A stretch of 64,000 nt of DNA from Celerinatantimonas yamalensis (GCF_046054155.1 NZ_JBEQCT010000002.1:372001-436000), one strand, 5' to 3'; positions 33,427-43,480 are shown, numbered from the stretch's first letter. The notes: a model not told the origin generated them from the sequence alone. Numbers and translations: made by a program.

Positions 33427-34374
33427 TCAGCGAAGTAAGAGCTCGGCAGTTGCATAGTCGACAATCAAAACATCAATATAATGCCCCTGTAATGCACCCT
33501 TAATGGCTTGAGTTTTGTCTTTGCCACCCACTAATGCAACCACTCGTGGACAGGACTTGAGCAAAGCCAGATCCATACCAATCACCGGATCATCCTCATC
33601 GGATAAGACGGGTTGTCCCTTTTCATCATAATAATGCAAACAAATATCGCCGACGGCCCCTTTTTTGGAGAGAAGATCGAGCATATCGCCTTGATAATAA
33701 TTGCCCGATGTTTTTAATAAGCTGGAGGGCTCTAGCATACCAATCCCCACCAGCGCTAAATCAACTTCTTTAAACATACCCACCACGGATCCTACATCCT
33801 CAGTGGTCAGCAACCGATTTTTATACTCTACCGTCCGCTCAATACTCTGAGAGGGCAATAAATAGGAATGACAGTTGAGTAAATTAGCCAATGAGTAAGT
33901 GAGCATAGTGGCCTGAATATTTCCATTAATACCCACCCCACCAAGCAGTTGTACCACGCCCCGGGCTGTCACATTAGTCGGATGCAATTGCTCAACCATC
34001 GCTCGGATGGTACTACTCCACGATGAGATACCAACAAGATCATCATGATGCAAGGAGGTCTCTAAGTAATGGGCGGCCGCTGAACCAATCGACTTTTTAA
34101 TCTGTTCTTTGTTGTTCGGATCATCCACATCTACCACAATTGCCTGACTCAGCTCAAACTGTTGTTGTAATTGGGCTTCGAGGTTTAAATAGATGTTAGC
34201 TGGTTGCACCACGCTAATTTTAACGAGGTTTTCTTTCAGGCAGCGAGATAACGCGCGAGACACAAATGACTGGGATAGATCGAGCAACTTAGCAATATCT
34301 GACTGCTTTTTCCCCTGTTCATAATAGAGGGTTGCAATCTTAACTAACAGTCGCTGTTCATCTCTTTTTAGCAT
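33427..34374 (-). CDS. SorC-family sugar-responsive regulator
   Basis: A 315-residue regulator with an N-terminal HTH (IATLYYEQGKKQSDIAKLLDLSQSFVSRALSRCLKENLVKI) and the SorC sugar-phosphate-binding domain (VVQLLGGVGINGN, LLPSQSIERTVE, LALVGIGMLEPSS, GDICLHYYDEKGQPV). It is the last gene of the leftward sugar cluster but is separated from it by a strong terminator and so likely has its own promoter. It is the obvious candidate to bind the repeated palindrome upstream of both catabolic and transport units. Confidence 0.92.
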   Translation of the reverse strand: MLKRDEQRLLVKIATLYYEQGKKQSDIAKLLDLSQSFVSRALSRCLKENLVKISVVQPANIYLNLEAQLQQQFELSQAIVVDVDDPNNKEQIKKSIGSAAAHYLETSLHHDDLVGISSWSSTIRAMVEQLHPTNVTARGVVQLLGGVGINGNIQATMLTYSLANLLNCHSYLLPSQSIERTVEYKNRLLTTEDVGSVVGMFKEVDLALVGIGMLEPSSLLKTSGNYYQGDMLDLLSKKGAVGDICLHYYDEKGQPVLSDEDDPVIGMDLALLKSCPRVVALVGGKDKTQAIKGALQGHYIDVLIVDYATAELLLR

Positions 34375-34493
34375 TCAAAGATCCTCAATCACTCAACCTG
34401 TTCAACTGCGCAATTTAGCATTTTTATGCATGATTGCATACTGACCGCATCAGCCACATTGCGCCAATCAATATAGGGAGATAAAGCAAAGGG

Positions 34494-34521
34494 AAAAATA
34501 GGCATGCCCACACATGCCTAT
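34494..34521 (-). terminator. terminator after the isomerase gene
   Basis: On the minus strand ATAGGCATG pairs with CATGCCTAT around a 6-base loop, followed by TTTTTCCC. It closes the transketolase-kinase-isomerase operon before the SorC gene. Confidence 0.85.
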
Positions 34522-34534
34522 AAACAAAACGGTG

Positions 34535-35950
34535 TTAGTGGTGGTAATGACAATCCACCTGCATATATTTAGAAAAGACTTCATAAAGCACATCAGCACA
34601 CGATGAATGATTAAAGGCCACATGGTGCTCAAATCCATTCTGACAAATATAGGCCAAGAGTTCTTCTAAATGAGGCACTTGAGCGACCGCGCGACATCCA
34701 ACGGTTTCAAGGTCGTCATCAACGAGTGCGCCTTGCCCCACATAAGCTTTCATGGTTGCGCTAAACTCATCGGTTGATAGACGAAAATAGGTTAAAGGCC
34801 CCGATTTCATCCGACCATTAATCGCCCCGCAGGTATTTTCATTGCCAACGGTTGTACCAATGATATCAGCAGTACTCATAAATGGTTCATGCAAGTGCTT
34901 GGTCGCAAAGTTACCACAATGGAATAACACACACTTATCCCGCTGCTCGCCAAAATTATTGTTCCAATCGGCAATCGATGTCGGTTCATCAGCGGCAATG
35001 GTTAAGGCATACATCGAGATCGCACCCATGACATCCACTTCACAGGCACTGGGAATAAACGAGCTGGCCATCACACTCATAATCGAGCAGACATTTACAC
35101 CTAATGTCTCCTGCAATGAAGTCCAACATTGAATAGCGGTTGCATCAATATCGTTATCGCTCACCCACTGGCCAATCACAACAAATAGCTTCGCCATCGT
35201 GAGCAGTTTATCTTGGGGAATTGAGCGAGTATCAGCATTGGCTTTGAGCAATTCAAGCTTATCTATAATCCGCAAGTCGTCATCACGCAGTGAGTCAACC
35301 TTGGCAAAAATTTCTGATAGATCAATCGGCTCGACGCTAATCCCAAGTCGTTCAAGCATTTTTTCGCTATAACGGACGGTGTTGAAGCTCGCTGGTCGTG
35401 TGCCAATTGCGCCAATTCGACACCCTTTTAACGCCGCATAAGTGCGGCAAACACGCGCAAATTTATCTAGGTCTGTGCGAAAAACATCACTTTCAATTTT
35501 ACACACATGTTGGGTCGTCAAACTGAATGTAATCCCATATTGGCGCAGATTATTACACAGTGAGATCTTGCCACAGAAGCTGTCTCGGCGGGTTTCAAGC
35601 CCCATTTTATCGAGATCGTCTGCTTCAGCCTGAATGAGCACTGGCACCGTCAATCCAGACATTCGAATCGCATCAGCCACCGCTTTTTCATCACCAAAAT
35701 TTGGCAATAACACCACAATGCCTGCAATTTTATCGCGATTAGCTTTCAGCATCGTCGCCGCAATTTTAGCATCTTGGTAGGTTTCAACCTGCCCATAAGG
35801 CGTTTGTTCAGGGCTTAACATCACCGGTTCAATAGCCATCTCAGTGAACATGGCCTGAATGCTGTTACGGGCATCTTCAACCAAATAGCTCGGAAAAAAG
35901 TTGCGGCTCCCAATCAGGACAGCCAAAGACAATTTGTTAGTATTTTTCAT
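34535..35950 (-). CDS. L-fucose/arabinose isomerase-family protein, predicted pentose isomerase
   Basis: 471 residues from MKNTNKLSLAVL (35950); a longer frame begins at 35977 but lacks a good ribosome site. It belongs to the L-fucose isomerase superfamily (COG2407 type): an N-terminal VLLPNFGDEKAVADAIR segment, a central CWTSLQETLGVNVCSIMSVM, and the metal-site region SACEVDVMGAISMYAL with Glu and Asp ligands. In the neighbourhood of a kinase and split transketolase it could interconvert aldose and ketose, for example D-apiose and D-apulose. That specificity is inferred from context. Confidence 0.85.
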   Translation of the reverse strand: MKNTNKLSLAVLIGSRNFFPSYLVEDARNSIQAMFTEMAIEPVMLSPEQTPYGQVETYQDAKIAATMLKANRDKIAGIVVLLPNFGDEKAVADAIRMSGLTVPVLIQAEADDLDKMGLETRRDSFCGKISLCNNLRQYGITFSLTTQHVCKIESDVFRTDLDKFARVCRTYAALKGCRIGAIGTRPASFNTVRYSEKMLERLGISVEPIDLSEIFAKVDSLRDDDLRIIDKLELLKANADTRSIPQDKLLTMAKLFVVIGQWVSDNDIDATAIQCWTSLQETLGVNVCSIMSVMASSFIPSACEVDVMGAISMYALTIAADEPTSIADWNNNFGEQRDKCVLFHCGNFATKHLHEPFMSTADIIGTTVGNENTCGAINGRMKSGPLTYFRLSTDEFSATMKAYVGQGALVDDDLETVGCRAVAQVPHLEELLAYICQNGFEHHVAFNHSSCADVLYEVFSKYMQVDCHYHH

Positions 35951-35967
35951 CATGTATTCCTTTTCTT

Positions 35968-37440
35968 TTACAGACAAATTTGCTCAATGAGTGCCTTCCA
36001 CTCTGAGTATTTGGCTTGAATGAGTGATGCATCAGGATTGGGTTTGATCATTTCGACGTGCTGCTCTAGCGCCGCGATATCCTGATAGGTGGGCCACCAG
36101 CCTAATGATTTACCCGCTAAATAGGCGGCGCCTAAAGCGGAGACTTCCGCGACATTATTTTTGATCAATGGAACTTGCAGTAAATCTGCCTGAAACTGCA
36201 TTAACGCTTGGTTTTTTGTTGGGCCACCATCAACAGATAACTGTGCCAGTGGATGACCACAAACCTCCTGCATGGCGAAAAACAGATCGGCAATTTGATA
36301 GGCGACCGACTCAAACGCCGAACGCGCCAAGATGCTCGGACTCGAGGCATCAGTTAACCCCGTAATCATTCCTTTCGCTTTAGGTTGCCAGTGCGGTGCA
36401 CCAAGACCTGATAACGCAGGGATAAAATACACCCCCGTATATTCAGGCGAGCTCCACGCCAACCGACTGAACTCATCAATATCGTGAATACCCAATAGCT
36501 TCGCCATATATTGGATCGCCGCGCCGGTGTGGGTAATGTTGCCCTCCATAGCGAAATACGGCTGCTCGTCGAACCAGGCAATGGTTGTTGAAACTCGCGG
36601 ATCAGGCGGCTCAGTCGGTTTCATTAAAGTCATCAATGAACTGCCCGTACCATAAGTGGCTTTCACAATACCTGGTAAAAAGCCTCCCTGCCCAAACAAT
36701 GCGGCATGCGAATCACCCAACTGCGCGTGGATGGTGATACCATCTGGTAGTCCTGGGACGTGCGATGTTACCCCTCGAGGGCCGCAGGAGGAGACAACCT
36801 CCGGCAAACAGCGCTCTGGAATATGAAACAATTCCAGCATGAGAGGGTCCCATCGAAGCTGATGAATATTAAACAGCTGATAACGTGATGCATTGGAATA
36901 GTCGGTAACAAAGCGCTTCCCACCGGTTAGCTTCCAGACGAGCCACGCATCCACAGTACCAGCACAAATCTCCCCAGCCAGAGCTCGTTCATAACCTCGC
37001 TCAGTGTGCGCTAACAACCAGACAATTTTAGATGCAGGAAACAGCGGGTCTAGCTCCGAGCCACTGATCGCTTTGATGTTAGCGGCTGCCGGTTGCTGAG
37101 CTATCGTCTCGCAAATATCAACTGAACGGCGACACTGCCAGCTCACTAGCGGCGTCAATGGCTTACCGCTCGCGCGCTCCCATAGCAACACAGATTCTCG
37201 CTGATTGCTGATCGCGATACCGCTGAGTTGTTGAATGTCCAGCGGCTCTAGACATTGCTTTATCGCTTCCAGCTGGGCCTGCCAAATCGCCTGCGGATCT
37301 TGTTCCGCCCAGCCCGGCTGCGAATGGCTGAGCGTCACAGGAACACTGGCTTTGGTTAGAATATGACCCTGTTGATCAATACTCATCGCCTTGGCATTGG
37401 TGGTTCCCTCATCGAGCGATAAAATGTAGGGACTAGACAC
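35968..37440 (-). CDS. FGGY-family carbohydrate kinase
   Basis: A 490-residue sugar kinase related to glycerol and xylulose kinases. The N-terminal phosphate loop YILSLDEGTTNAKAMSID, the WAEQDPQAIW and ISNQRESVLLWER motifs, ATYGTGSSLM and the C-terminal LSVDGGPTKNQALMQFQADLLQVP (FGGY signature 2 region) are present. I start at the GTG at 37440, 5 bases after GGTGGAGG; this overlaps the transketolase gene by 8 bases. It would phosphorylate the ketose made by the isomerase. Confidence 0.92.
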   Translation of the reverse strand: MSSPYILSLDEGTTNAKAMSIDQQGHILTKASVPVTLSHSQPGWAEQDPQAIWQAQLEAIKQCLEPLDIQQLSGIAISNQRESVLLWERASGKPLTPLVSWQCRRSVDICETIAQQPAAANIKAISGSELDPLFPASKIVWLLAHTERGYERALAGEICAGTVDAWLVWKLTGGKRFVTDYSNASRYQLFNIHQLRWDPLMLELFHIPERCLPEVVSSCGPRGVTSHVPGLPDGITIHAQLGDSHAALFGQGGFLPGIVKATYGTGSSLMTLMKPTEPPDPRVSTTIAWFDEQPYFAMEGNITHTGAAIQYMAKLLGIHDIDEFSRLAWSSPEYTGVYFIPALSGLGAPHWQPKAKGMITGLTDASSPSILARSAFESVAYQIADLFFAMQEVCGHPLAQLSVDGGPTKNQALMQFQADLLQVPLIKNNVAEVSALGAAYLAGKSLGWWPTYQDIAALEQHVEMIKPNPDASLIQAKYSEWKALIEQICL

Positions 37441-38386
37441 AAGCACCTCCACCCAACAGTTCTTTGGCACGCTGACAGATATGCGCTGCATCAATACCAT
37501 GGTGGGCTCGCATATCGTTTCGATCCGCAGCTATCGCATACTCGCCATCACCAATGCCCAGACGCTGCAATCGTACGGCCAGGCCTTGCTCGGCAATCAC
37601 TTCAGCGACAAGGCTTCCAATCCCACCGTTGATGTTATGTTCTTCAACACTGATAACCAGCGGCACATCAGCGAGTAACTGCGCAAGCTGCGCGCGATCA
37701 CAAGGGCGAATCGACGGGATATTAATCACCTGCGCCGAAATCCCTTCTTGATCTAGGCTTTGAGCGGCACTCACCACTTCATGCGCGGTAGAGCCCATTG
37801 CAACCAACGTAATATCGTGGCCTTGGCGCAACAGATCAATTTGCCCAGGAACAAATATATAGTCATCAGGATAGATCTCAGGAAGTGCCTTGCCATCGAG
37901 ACGAATATAGACAGGCCCGACCTTTTCGATGGCATAATCGATGATCTGCCGACACTGGTTTGGCGATGCGGGGGCATAGATTTCGATATTGCCAAACCCA
38001 CGCAGTACACTGATATCATCAATGCTGTGGTGGGTACTGGCTAAAGGGCCATAACTTGCCCCGGCATTAAGACCAAACAACTTCACATTGGTGCTGTTGT
38101 AACAGATATCAACTTTAACCTGTTCATTGGATCGTGAAATCAAAAAGGGCGCGGCATTACAGGTCACTGCCACTTTTCCGCCCAGTGCAAGCCCTGCTGC
38201 TGTGCCAACCATCGCCTGTTCAGCAATCCCAACATTGATCATTCGACCGGGAAAGGCTTTTTCAAACGGGGCAATTTTAGCCGTCGACGTTGAATCTGCA
38301 ACCACGGGAACCAAATCGACACCGCGGTTAACAGCAGATATCAGTCGCTCTACCATCACATCTGCCAAATGTTCTCTGTTATCCAT
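37433..38386 (-). CDS. transketolase-like protein, C-terminal subunit
   Basis: A 317-residue protein with the pyrimidine-binding and C-terminal domains of a two-gene transketolase: FPGRMINVGIAEQAMVGTAAGLALGGKVAVTCNAAPFL contains the catalytic glutamate (IAEQ), and SVEEHNINGGIGSLVAEVIAEQGL is the tail domain. It pairs with the N-terminal subunit, whose coding end it overlaps by 8 bases. Split transketolases of this kind serve sugar-specific pathways, among them apulose-4-phosphate transketolase, and not central pentose metabolism. Confidence 0.92.
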   Translation of the reverse strand: MDNREHLADVMVERLISAVNRGVDLVPVVADSTSTAKIAPFEKAFPGRMINVGIAEQAMVGTAAGLALGGKVAVTCNAAPFLISRSNEQVKVDICYNSTNVKLFGLNAGASYGPLASTHHSIDDISVLRGFGNIEIYAPASPNQCRQIIDYAIEKVGPVYIRLDGKALPEIYPDDYIFVPGQIDLLRQGHDITLVAMGSTAHEVVSAAQSLDQEGISAQVINIPSIRPCDRAQLAQLLADVPLVISVEEHNINGGIGSLVAEVIAEQGLAVRLQRLGIGDGEYAIAADRNDMRAHHGIDAAHICQRAKELLGGGACV

Positions 38387-39209
38387 GACTTAGCTCCTCT
38401 AATGCACGATCAACTTCATCCCCTTTGGGAACACGGTGGTGCCATTCGGGTCGCCCTGCAATAAACGAAATCCCGGCGCCTTTGATAGTATGAGCAATCA
38501 CAACATGCGGCTTACCATTAGCTTTTAAACTTTCTAATACGCTAACCACTGAGCTCACGTCATTGCCTTCGCATTCACTCACCTCCATCCCAAATGCCCG
38601 CCACTTTTCATCGAGTGGATCAGTATTCATGATGTCTTTGGTGTAGCCAGCCAATTGCAGCCTATTTTGGTCATTTATAATAATAAGATTATCGAGATGA
38701 TAATGTGCGGCAACCAACGCGGCTTCCCAATTACTCCCCTCAGTGAGTTCCCCATCACCAGTAACCACGTAAATTTTTCGATCACTCCCACTTTTTTTGG
38801 CGGCGATGGCCAGCCCAACGGCTACCGGCAATCCATGTCCCAGAGCCCCAGTATTTAACTCAACACCTGGGGTTTTATGCCGAACAGGATGGCCCGGCAG
38901 TTTAGAGTCCGCACACTGATAGGTAGGCAGCAATGATTTGGGAAAGTAGCCCGCCTCAGCCAAGCAGCAGTAGTAGCCACCCGCGGCATGACCTTTGGAT
39001 TGAATATAGATATCCCGCTGCGGGTCAGTGATGCGATCCGGTCCACAATTGAGAATACGAAAATAGAGTGCTGTAACAATTTCGACTTGCGACAAGTCTG
39101 CTCCGGTGTGTCCACCTGCTGGACTTTGTGAATTTAAGATCACGATATCTTTTCGGATCTCCCTCGCCTTCTCTTTTAACTGCTCAATCGACAATTGATG
39201 GGCATTCAT
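38379..39209 (-). CDS. transketolase-like protein, N-terminal subunit
   Basis: A 276-residue thiamine-diphosphate-binding half. Signatures: SKGHAAGGYYCCLAEAG, GALGHGLPVAVGLAIA and the ThDP/Mg motif VVTGDGELTEGSNWEAAL...NLIIINDQNRLQ. The ATG at 39209 is preceded by TGGAGGATGAT. It opens the operon tktN-tktC-kinase-isomerase, and the palindrome at 39222-39248 lies immediately upstream. Confidence 0.92.
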   Translation of the reverse strand: MNAHQLSIEQLKEKAREIRKDIVILNSQSPAGGHTGADLSQVEIVTALYFRILNCGPDRITDPQRDIYIQSKGHAAGGYYCCLAEAGYFPKSLLPTYQCADSKLPGHPVRHKTPGVELNTGALGHGLPVAVGLAIAAKKSGSDRKIYVVTGDGELTEGSNWEAALVAAHYHLDNLIIINDQNRLQLAGYTKDIMNTDPLDEKWRAFGMEVSECEGNDVSSVVSVLESLKANGKPHVVIAHTIKGAGISFIAGRPEWHHRVPKGDEVDRALEELSHG

Positions 39210-39221
39210 ATCATCCTCCAG

Positions 39222-39248
39222 ATATATTCATATATGAATATATATTCA
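39222..39248. promoter_or_regulatory. operator candidate before the transketolase operon
   Basis: TGAATATATATTCA (39235-39248) is a perfect palindrome overlapping a second one, ATATTCATATATGAATAT. It lies 13 bases upstream of the start codon on the minus strand. The same 14-mer occurs at 43493-43506 before the ABC-transporter operon, which supports a shared regulator, probably the SorC protein at 33427-34374. Confidence 0.7.
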
Positions 39249-39290
39249 TGTTGTTGACAAAAAATCGCTGTTTCGTTTTAGGTCAACTTA

Positions 39291-40358
39291 TTATTGCTGC
39301 GCTGAAATGGCAGCTTTGTACTGTAGTCGGCTTTGCATCTGATCGATGATCACAGCAATGATAATGACAATACCTTTGATCACCATCTGCCAGAACTCAC
39401 TGACACCGAGCATCACCAAGCCATCAGCCAGAATACCAATCACAAAGGCGCCAACTAACGTGCCCATGATGGTGCCTCGGCCACCGGCTAAAGATGTTCC
39501 CCCGAGAACAACCGCTGCAATGGCGTTCATTTCAAACGATGTGCCAGTCGCAGGGTTACTAGCCACTAATTGAGAGGTCACCACAATGCCAGAGATCGCA
39601 GCACAGAGCCCAGAAATGGTATACACCCAGATTTTGACATGATTGACCTTCACTCCCGATAACTCGGCGGCTCGCTCATTGTCGCCAATGGCATAGACAT
39701 GACGACCAAAGGGAAGCTTTTTGGCGATATAAGCGATAATACCGGCCATCACAAACATCATCCAAATAGCATAAGGAAGCCCGAGTAGATGACCAGAACC
39801 AATTTGCTCAAACCCAGTATTACCTAGCAGAGGATCCCCCTGCAGACCGGGAAACGTTTCGCCGTTTGAGAGCAACATGGCAGCCCCACGGATCACATAC
39901 ATACTGCCCAACGTACAAATAAAAGGCGCGACGTTATAACGGACAATAATCAAGCCATTAGCCGCACCAATTAACCCGCCAATAATCATCACACTTGGAA
40001 CAATCACCCAAACGCTTGGAAAAATAGCAATGCCAAACAAGGGGAGTACAATCCCGTGATCAATTAAATAGCCTGCAACCATGCCACAGAACCCGAGAAT
40101 AGCCCCCACTGAAAGGTCAATTCCTGCGGTAATAATGACAAACGTCATTCCTAGAGCTAAAAAGGCATTAATGGCAACATGTTTAACCATAATAATTAAG
40201 CTTCCGGTTTCTAAGAAACCATCCACCGTTGAGGTGAAAAAAGCTAAAATAATAAATAACGCAATGAAGGTCCTCATTTTGAGCAACATTAAACCAACAT
40301 GACTGGAATTAAATCTCATGCGTGCAGGTGATGTATTTTTAATGGCATCTGTTTTCAT
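39291..40358 (-). CDS. sugar ABC transporter permease (RbsC-like)
   Basis: A 355-residue permease of the ribose/xylose ABC class with about ten spans. NAFLALGMTFVIITAGIDLSVGAILG, GATNGLIIVRYNVAPFI-type text (here GAANGLIIVRYNVAPFICTLG) and NAIAAVVLGGTSLAGGRGTIMGTLVGA are the conserved coupling and gating segments. It lies 2 bases after the ATPase gene and closes the transporter operon; the palindrome region of the catabolic operon follows. Confidence 0.93.
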   Translation of the reverse strand: MKTDAIKNTSPARMRFNSSHVGLMLLKMRTFIALFIILAFFTSTVDGFLETGSLIIMVKHVAINAFLALGMTFVIITAGIDLSVGAILGFCGMVAGYLIDHGIVLPLFGIAIFPSVWVIVPSVMIIGGLIGAANGLIIVRYNVAPFICTLGSMYVIRGAAMLLSNGETFPGLQGDPLLGNTGFEQIGSGHLLGLPYAIWMMFVMAGIIAYIAKKLPFGRHVYAIGDNERAAELSGVKVNHVKIWVYTISGLCAAISGIVVTSQLVASNPATGTSFEMNAIAAVVLGGTSLAGGRGTIMGTLVGAFVIGILADGLVMLGVSEFWQMVIKGIVIIIAVIIDQMQSRLQYKAAISAQQ

Positions 40359-40360
40359 AA

Positions 40361-41878
40361 TTAAAACCCTTGTGCACTGGCTAAAACTAAATCAGACTCA
40401 GTTGTTTTTTCACGAGCAATATCTGCTGTCATCTTGCCATTTGACATGACGATAATACGGTCAGACACCGACATGATTTCTTTAAGATCTGATGTTGAAA
40501 ATAATATTCCAATACCTTGATTTGACAATTTAACCATCATTTCAAATACATCCCCTTTAGCGCCAACATCTATTCCTCTAGTCGGCTCATCTAATAATAG
40601 TAATTTTGGCTCTGTCAAAAGGGCTCGACCAATTACAACCTTTTGTTGATTCCCACCACTGAGTGCATTAATTTCAATATCAGGTGATGACACTTTAATC
40701 GATAAATCGCCAATAATATGTTTCACCGCTTGTTGCTCTTCGTCATTAGAAATGACCACACCCTTTAATCGTTTCCATAAACTTGCGATGGTTAAATTAT
40801 TAGATACTGAGCTAACTGAGAATATGCCTGACTGTTTTCGATCTTCAGGGACTAATCCAATTCCCATTTTTATGCGATCCGATGTTCGCACTTTATTTTG
40901 AATGATTTTCCCATTAAGATAAAACTTACCCGAATATTCCTGCTTACCTAGAATACATTCAAATAACTCTGTTCTACCCGCACCCATCAAACCATAGATA
41001 CCAACGATCTCGCCTTTTCGAACATAAAAGCTAGCATCATCTACAAGCTTATGTTCTGATTCACTGGCAAGCGTGATATTTTCAGCTTCAAAGATCTTAA
41101 CGCCATACGATCGCCTCTCAGGCAAAAAATTACTTACCGGGTCGCTACCTAACATCTGCCGAACAATCCATGGCACGCTGATATCTTTTACTTGCGCCTC
41201 ACATTGGAACTTACCATCGCGTAAAATCGTAATGTAAGTACCAATCGTCATCAGCTCTTCCAGTCGATGCGAGATGTAAATGATAGAAACTCCATCGGCA
41301 GTCAAATCCCTGATCACATCAAATAAGATGGCGATCTCTTTGGCACTTAAGGCCGATGTGGGCTCATCCAGAATTAAAATATCAACCTCATAAGCCAGCG
41401 ACTTTGCAATTTCAACAAGCTGCTTCTGACCAACCTTCAAGTTTCCGACTAACTCATCAGGACTAACATCTTGTTTGAGGCGAGCCATCAACTTTTGCGT
41501 AATTTGATATTGATTTTTGTTATCGATGGGACGAATCCCCTGCTGATGTTCCCGACCGAGGAAGATATTATCGGCCACCGACAAATTTTCAGATAAAGTC
41601 AGCTCTTGGTGAACCATACCGATGCCATGGTTTGATGCATCTCGAATATTCTTAATAACAATGGGCTGTTCATTTAAATAAATTGTTCCTGATGTAGGGA
41701 GTTGCGTACCCGACAAAATATTCATTAATGTCGATTTACCAGCACCATTTTCACCAATAATGACATTAACCGCACCTTTATAGACATTATAAGAAACGTC
41801 GTCGAGTGCTTTGGTTCCAGGAAACACCATAGATACATTTTCTGCCCTCATAATAATGTCATGATCAATCGAATCCAT
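40361..41878 (-). CDS. sugar ABC transporter ATP-binding protein (RbsA-like)
   Basis: A 505-residue tandem ABC ATPase. The first domain has Walker A GENGAGKSTLMNIL, signature LKVGQKQLVEIAKSL and Walker B ILILDEPTSAL. The second has GLMGAGRTELFECIL, the signature ALSGGNQQKVVIGRAL and LLLLDEPTRGIDVGAK. The degenerate second P-loop is normal for this family. The start codon overlaps the stop of the DUF2291 gene by 1 base. Confidence 0.95.
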   Translation of the reverse strand: MDSIDHDIIMRAENVSMVFPGTKALDDVSYNVYKGAVNVIIGENGAGKSTLMNILSGTQLPTSGTIYLNEQPIVIKNIRDASNHGIGMVHQELTLSENLSVADNIFLGREHQQGIRPIDNKNQYQITQKLMARLKQDVSPDELVGNLKVGQKQLVEIAKSLAYEVDILILDEPTSALSAKEIAILFDVIRDLTADGVSIIYISHRLEELMTIGTYITILRDGKFQCEAQVKDISVPWIVRQMLGSDPVSNFLPERRSYGVKIFEAENITLASESEHKLVDDASFYVRKGEIVGIYGLMGAGRTELFECILGKQEYSGKFYLNGKIIQNKVRTSDRIKMGIGLVPEDRKQSGIFSVSSVSNNLTIASLWKRLKGVVISNDEEQQAVKHIIGDLSIKVSSPDIEINALSGGNQQKVVIGRALLTEPKLLLLDEPTRGIDVGAKGDVFEMMVKLSNQGIGILFSTSDLKEIMSVSDRIIVMSNGKMTADIAREKTTESDLVLASAQGF

Positions 41879-42474
41879 TATTGTCTCCTATCGATAATTA
41901 GAGGGATTGCAGCAAGTATTTTATGATTATTGATCGATACTGCAGCAACAACATGGATGGGCGAATTAACCCATGATGTTTCAGGAATGGTAATATTGTG
42001 AATAGCTTTTTTATTGATCGCTTTTGATAATCGAGCAAACTGAACTTGGTTTTTAACATCATCAAATGAAATAATGGATGATGCATCACGAATCGCATTA
42101 CTTAATATCATTGGACCGAAATTAAGTTGAATATCACCCACGTTGGTTGAAACAGTTAATAAACGTTTTAACCCTGTAGGCTGATATGCGGTCACTTTCC
42201 CGTCAAATTTTACAAATACATGATAGGTGTCACTGTGATTAAGCTGCATGGCCGTGTTTAAATCAATCGCTTTAGTTTGAGCCTCCGCAAATAATTTTGG
42301 CCATATTTTATTAGTAATATCACTAGGTGACATATTATCAAATGATAGCTGTGCTTTAGGGTCAACTGGTAAAATTGGATTCCCTTGAGCATCTAATTTC
42401 ACGACATGACATGCAGTTACTGTTATAGCTAACGATATCGAAAACAAGATGCGCAATATATGTTTTAAAAACAT
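41878..42474 (-). CDS. DUF2291-family lipoprotein of a sugar ABC transporter operon
   Basis: About 198 residues. The N-terminus MFLKHILRILFSISLAITVTACH is a lipoprotein signal with the lipobox cysteine in VTAC. I start at 42474, 7 bases after GAGGG, not at the longer frame. The DUF2291 fold (PSDITNKIWPKLFAEAQTKAIDL..., DVKNQVQFARLSKAINKKA) is found almost only beside RbsABC-type transporters of branched or uncommon pentoses. Its role is unknown; it may assist the binding protein at the membrane. Confidence 0.87.
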   Translation of the reverse strand: MFLKHILRILFSISLAITVTACHVVKLDAQGNPILPVDPKAQLSFDNMSPSDITNKIWPKLFAEAQTKAIDLNTAMQLNHSDTYHVFVKFDGKVTAYQPTGLKRLLTVSTNVGDIQLNFGPMILSNAIRDASSIISFDDVKNQVQFARLSKAINKKAIHNITIPETSWVNSPIHVVAAVSINNHKILAAIPLIIDRRQ

Positions 42475-42502
42475 ACCCGTACCCTCTGTAATCATTATTA
42501 GG

Positions 42503-42534
42503 TTGGCAAAGAGTGGCTATGCACTCTTTGCCAA
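42503..42534 (-). terminator. 13-bp hairpin between binding protein and DUF2291 genes
   Basis: TTGGCAAAGAGTG pairs perfectly with CACTCTTTGCCAA around a 6-base loop, without a U-tract. In ABC operons such an intercistronic stem usually stabilises the 5' mRNA segment or attenuates, giving more binding protein than membrane components. Confidence 0.7.
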
Positions 42535-42541
42535 GCGTTAG

Positions 42542-43480
42542 CTATTTTTTCAAAGCAAACTGATCTAATCGGCTCGCATTGTTCTTGTCGATCAAGATGC
42601 AATCGATCAATTGTTTTTCCGCCACGCCAGTTGAGCCGGTACGAATGTATTTATCCGCCTCGATTACGGCCAATTGAGCTTGATACCAAGCAGGTTGTAA
42701 AACGGTCGCCTTAATATTGCTGTCGTTTAAGATTGAGTCACGAGTATAGTTACTGCCATCAAATCCAACCACAACAACATCGTGACGGTTCGCAGCTTTT
42801 AGCGCCGCTTCAGCACCAAGTGCCATGGTGTCATTACCTGCAATCACCCCTTTAATGTCAGGATGAGCTTGTAACATTGACTCCATCCGAGTAAAAGCCT
42901 CTGTTTGGCTCCAGTTAGCTGTTTGCTGAGCGACCATTTTCAGCCCTTCATAGTCATCCAGTACATCATGATAGCCTTGCGAGCGAACATGGGCGTTAGT
43001 GTCTGATTCACGGCCGAGCAACTCAACGTAATTGCCTTTACCTCCCATAAGTTCAACAAATTTTGCACCACCAAGCTGGGCACCTTGATAGTTATTCGAA
43101 ACAATTTGTGCTGCAGCAATCCCCGTCTTGTTAATTTCTCTATCAATCAAAAAGGTAGGAATACCTGCTTTTTTAGCCTTTTCAACAGCACCGATGGTCA
43201 CATTAGCGCCGGCATTATCAAGAATAATGGCTTTGGCTTTGCGAGCAATGGCAATATTGACCAACTGATTTTGCTTGTTGGCGTCATCATCATGTGACGC
43301 AACCAGTGTCTTGTATCCCAATTCTTTCGCTTTAGTCTGAGCAGCTACCGCCTCGGACTTAAAAAAAGGATTATCGTGGGACGGAGTAATAATGGCGATT
43401 AAACCGTTATCGGCGGCAGCCCAACCAGAGAACAACATGGAGAAGCCTAGGACACCTATTTTAAGTAGTTTACTGTTCAT
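42542..43480 (-). CDS. periplasmic sugar-binding protein (RbsB-like)
   Basis: A 312-residue ABC solute-binding protein of the ribose/pentose family. It has a typical signal peptide (LLKIGVLGFSMLFSGWAAAD), then NGLIAIITPSHDNPFFKSEAVAAQTKAKELGY, VIAGNDTMALGAEAALKAA and VVVGFDGSNYTRDSI, the conserved ligand-cleft loops. It is first in the transporter operon, 13 bases downstream of a copy of the TGAATATATATTCA palindrome. Confidence 0.94.
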   Translation of the reverse strand: MNSKLLKIGVLGFSMLFSGWAAADNGLIAIITPSHDNPFFKSEAVAAQTKAKELGYKTLVASHDDDANKQNQLVNIAIARKAKAIILDNAGANVTIGAVEKAKKAGIPTFLIDREINKTGIAAAQIVSNNYQGAQLGGAKFVELMGGKGNYVELLGRESDTNAHVRSQGYHDVLDDYEGLKMVAQQTANWSQTEAFTRMESMLQAHPDIKGVIAGNDTMALGAEAALKAANRHDVVVVGFDGSNYTRDSILNDSNIKATVLQPAWYQAQLAVIEADKYIRTGSTGVAEKQLIDCILIDKNNASRLDQFALKK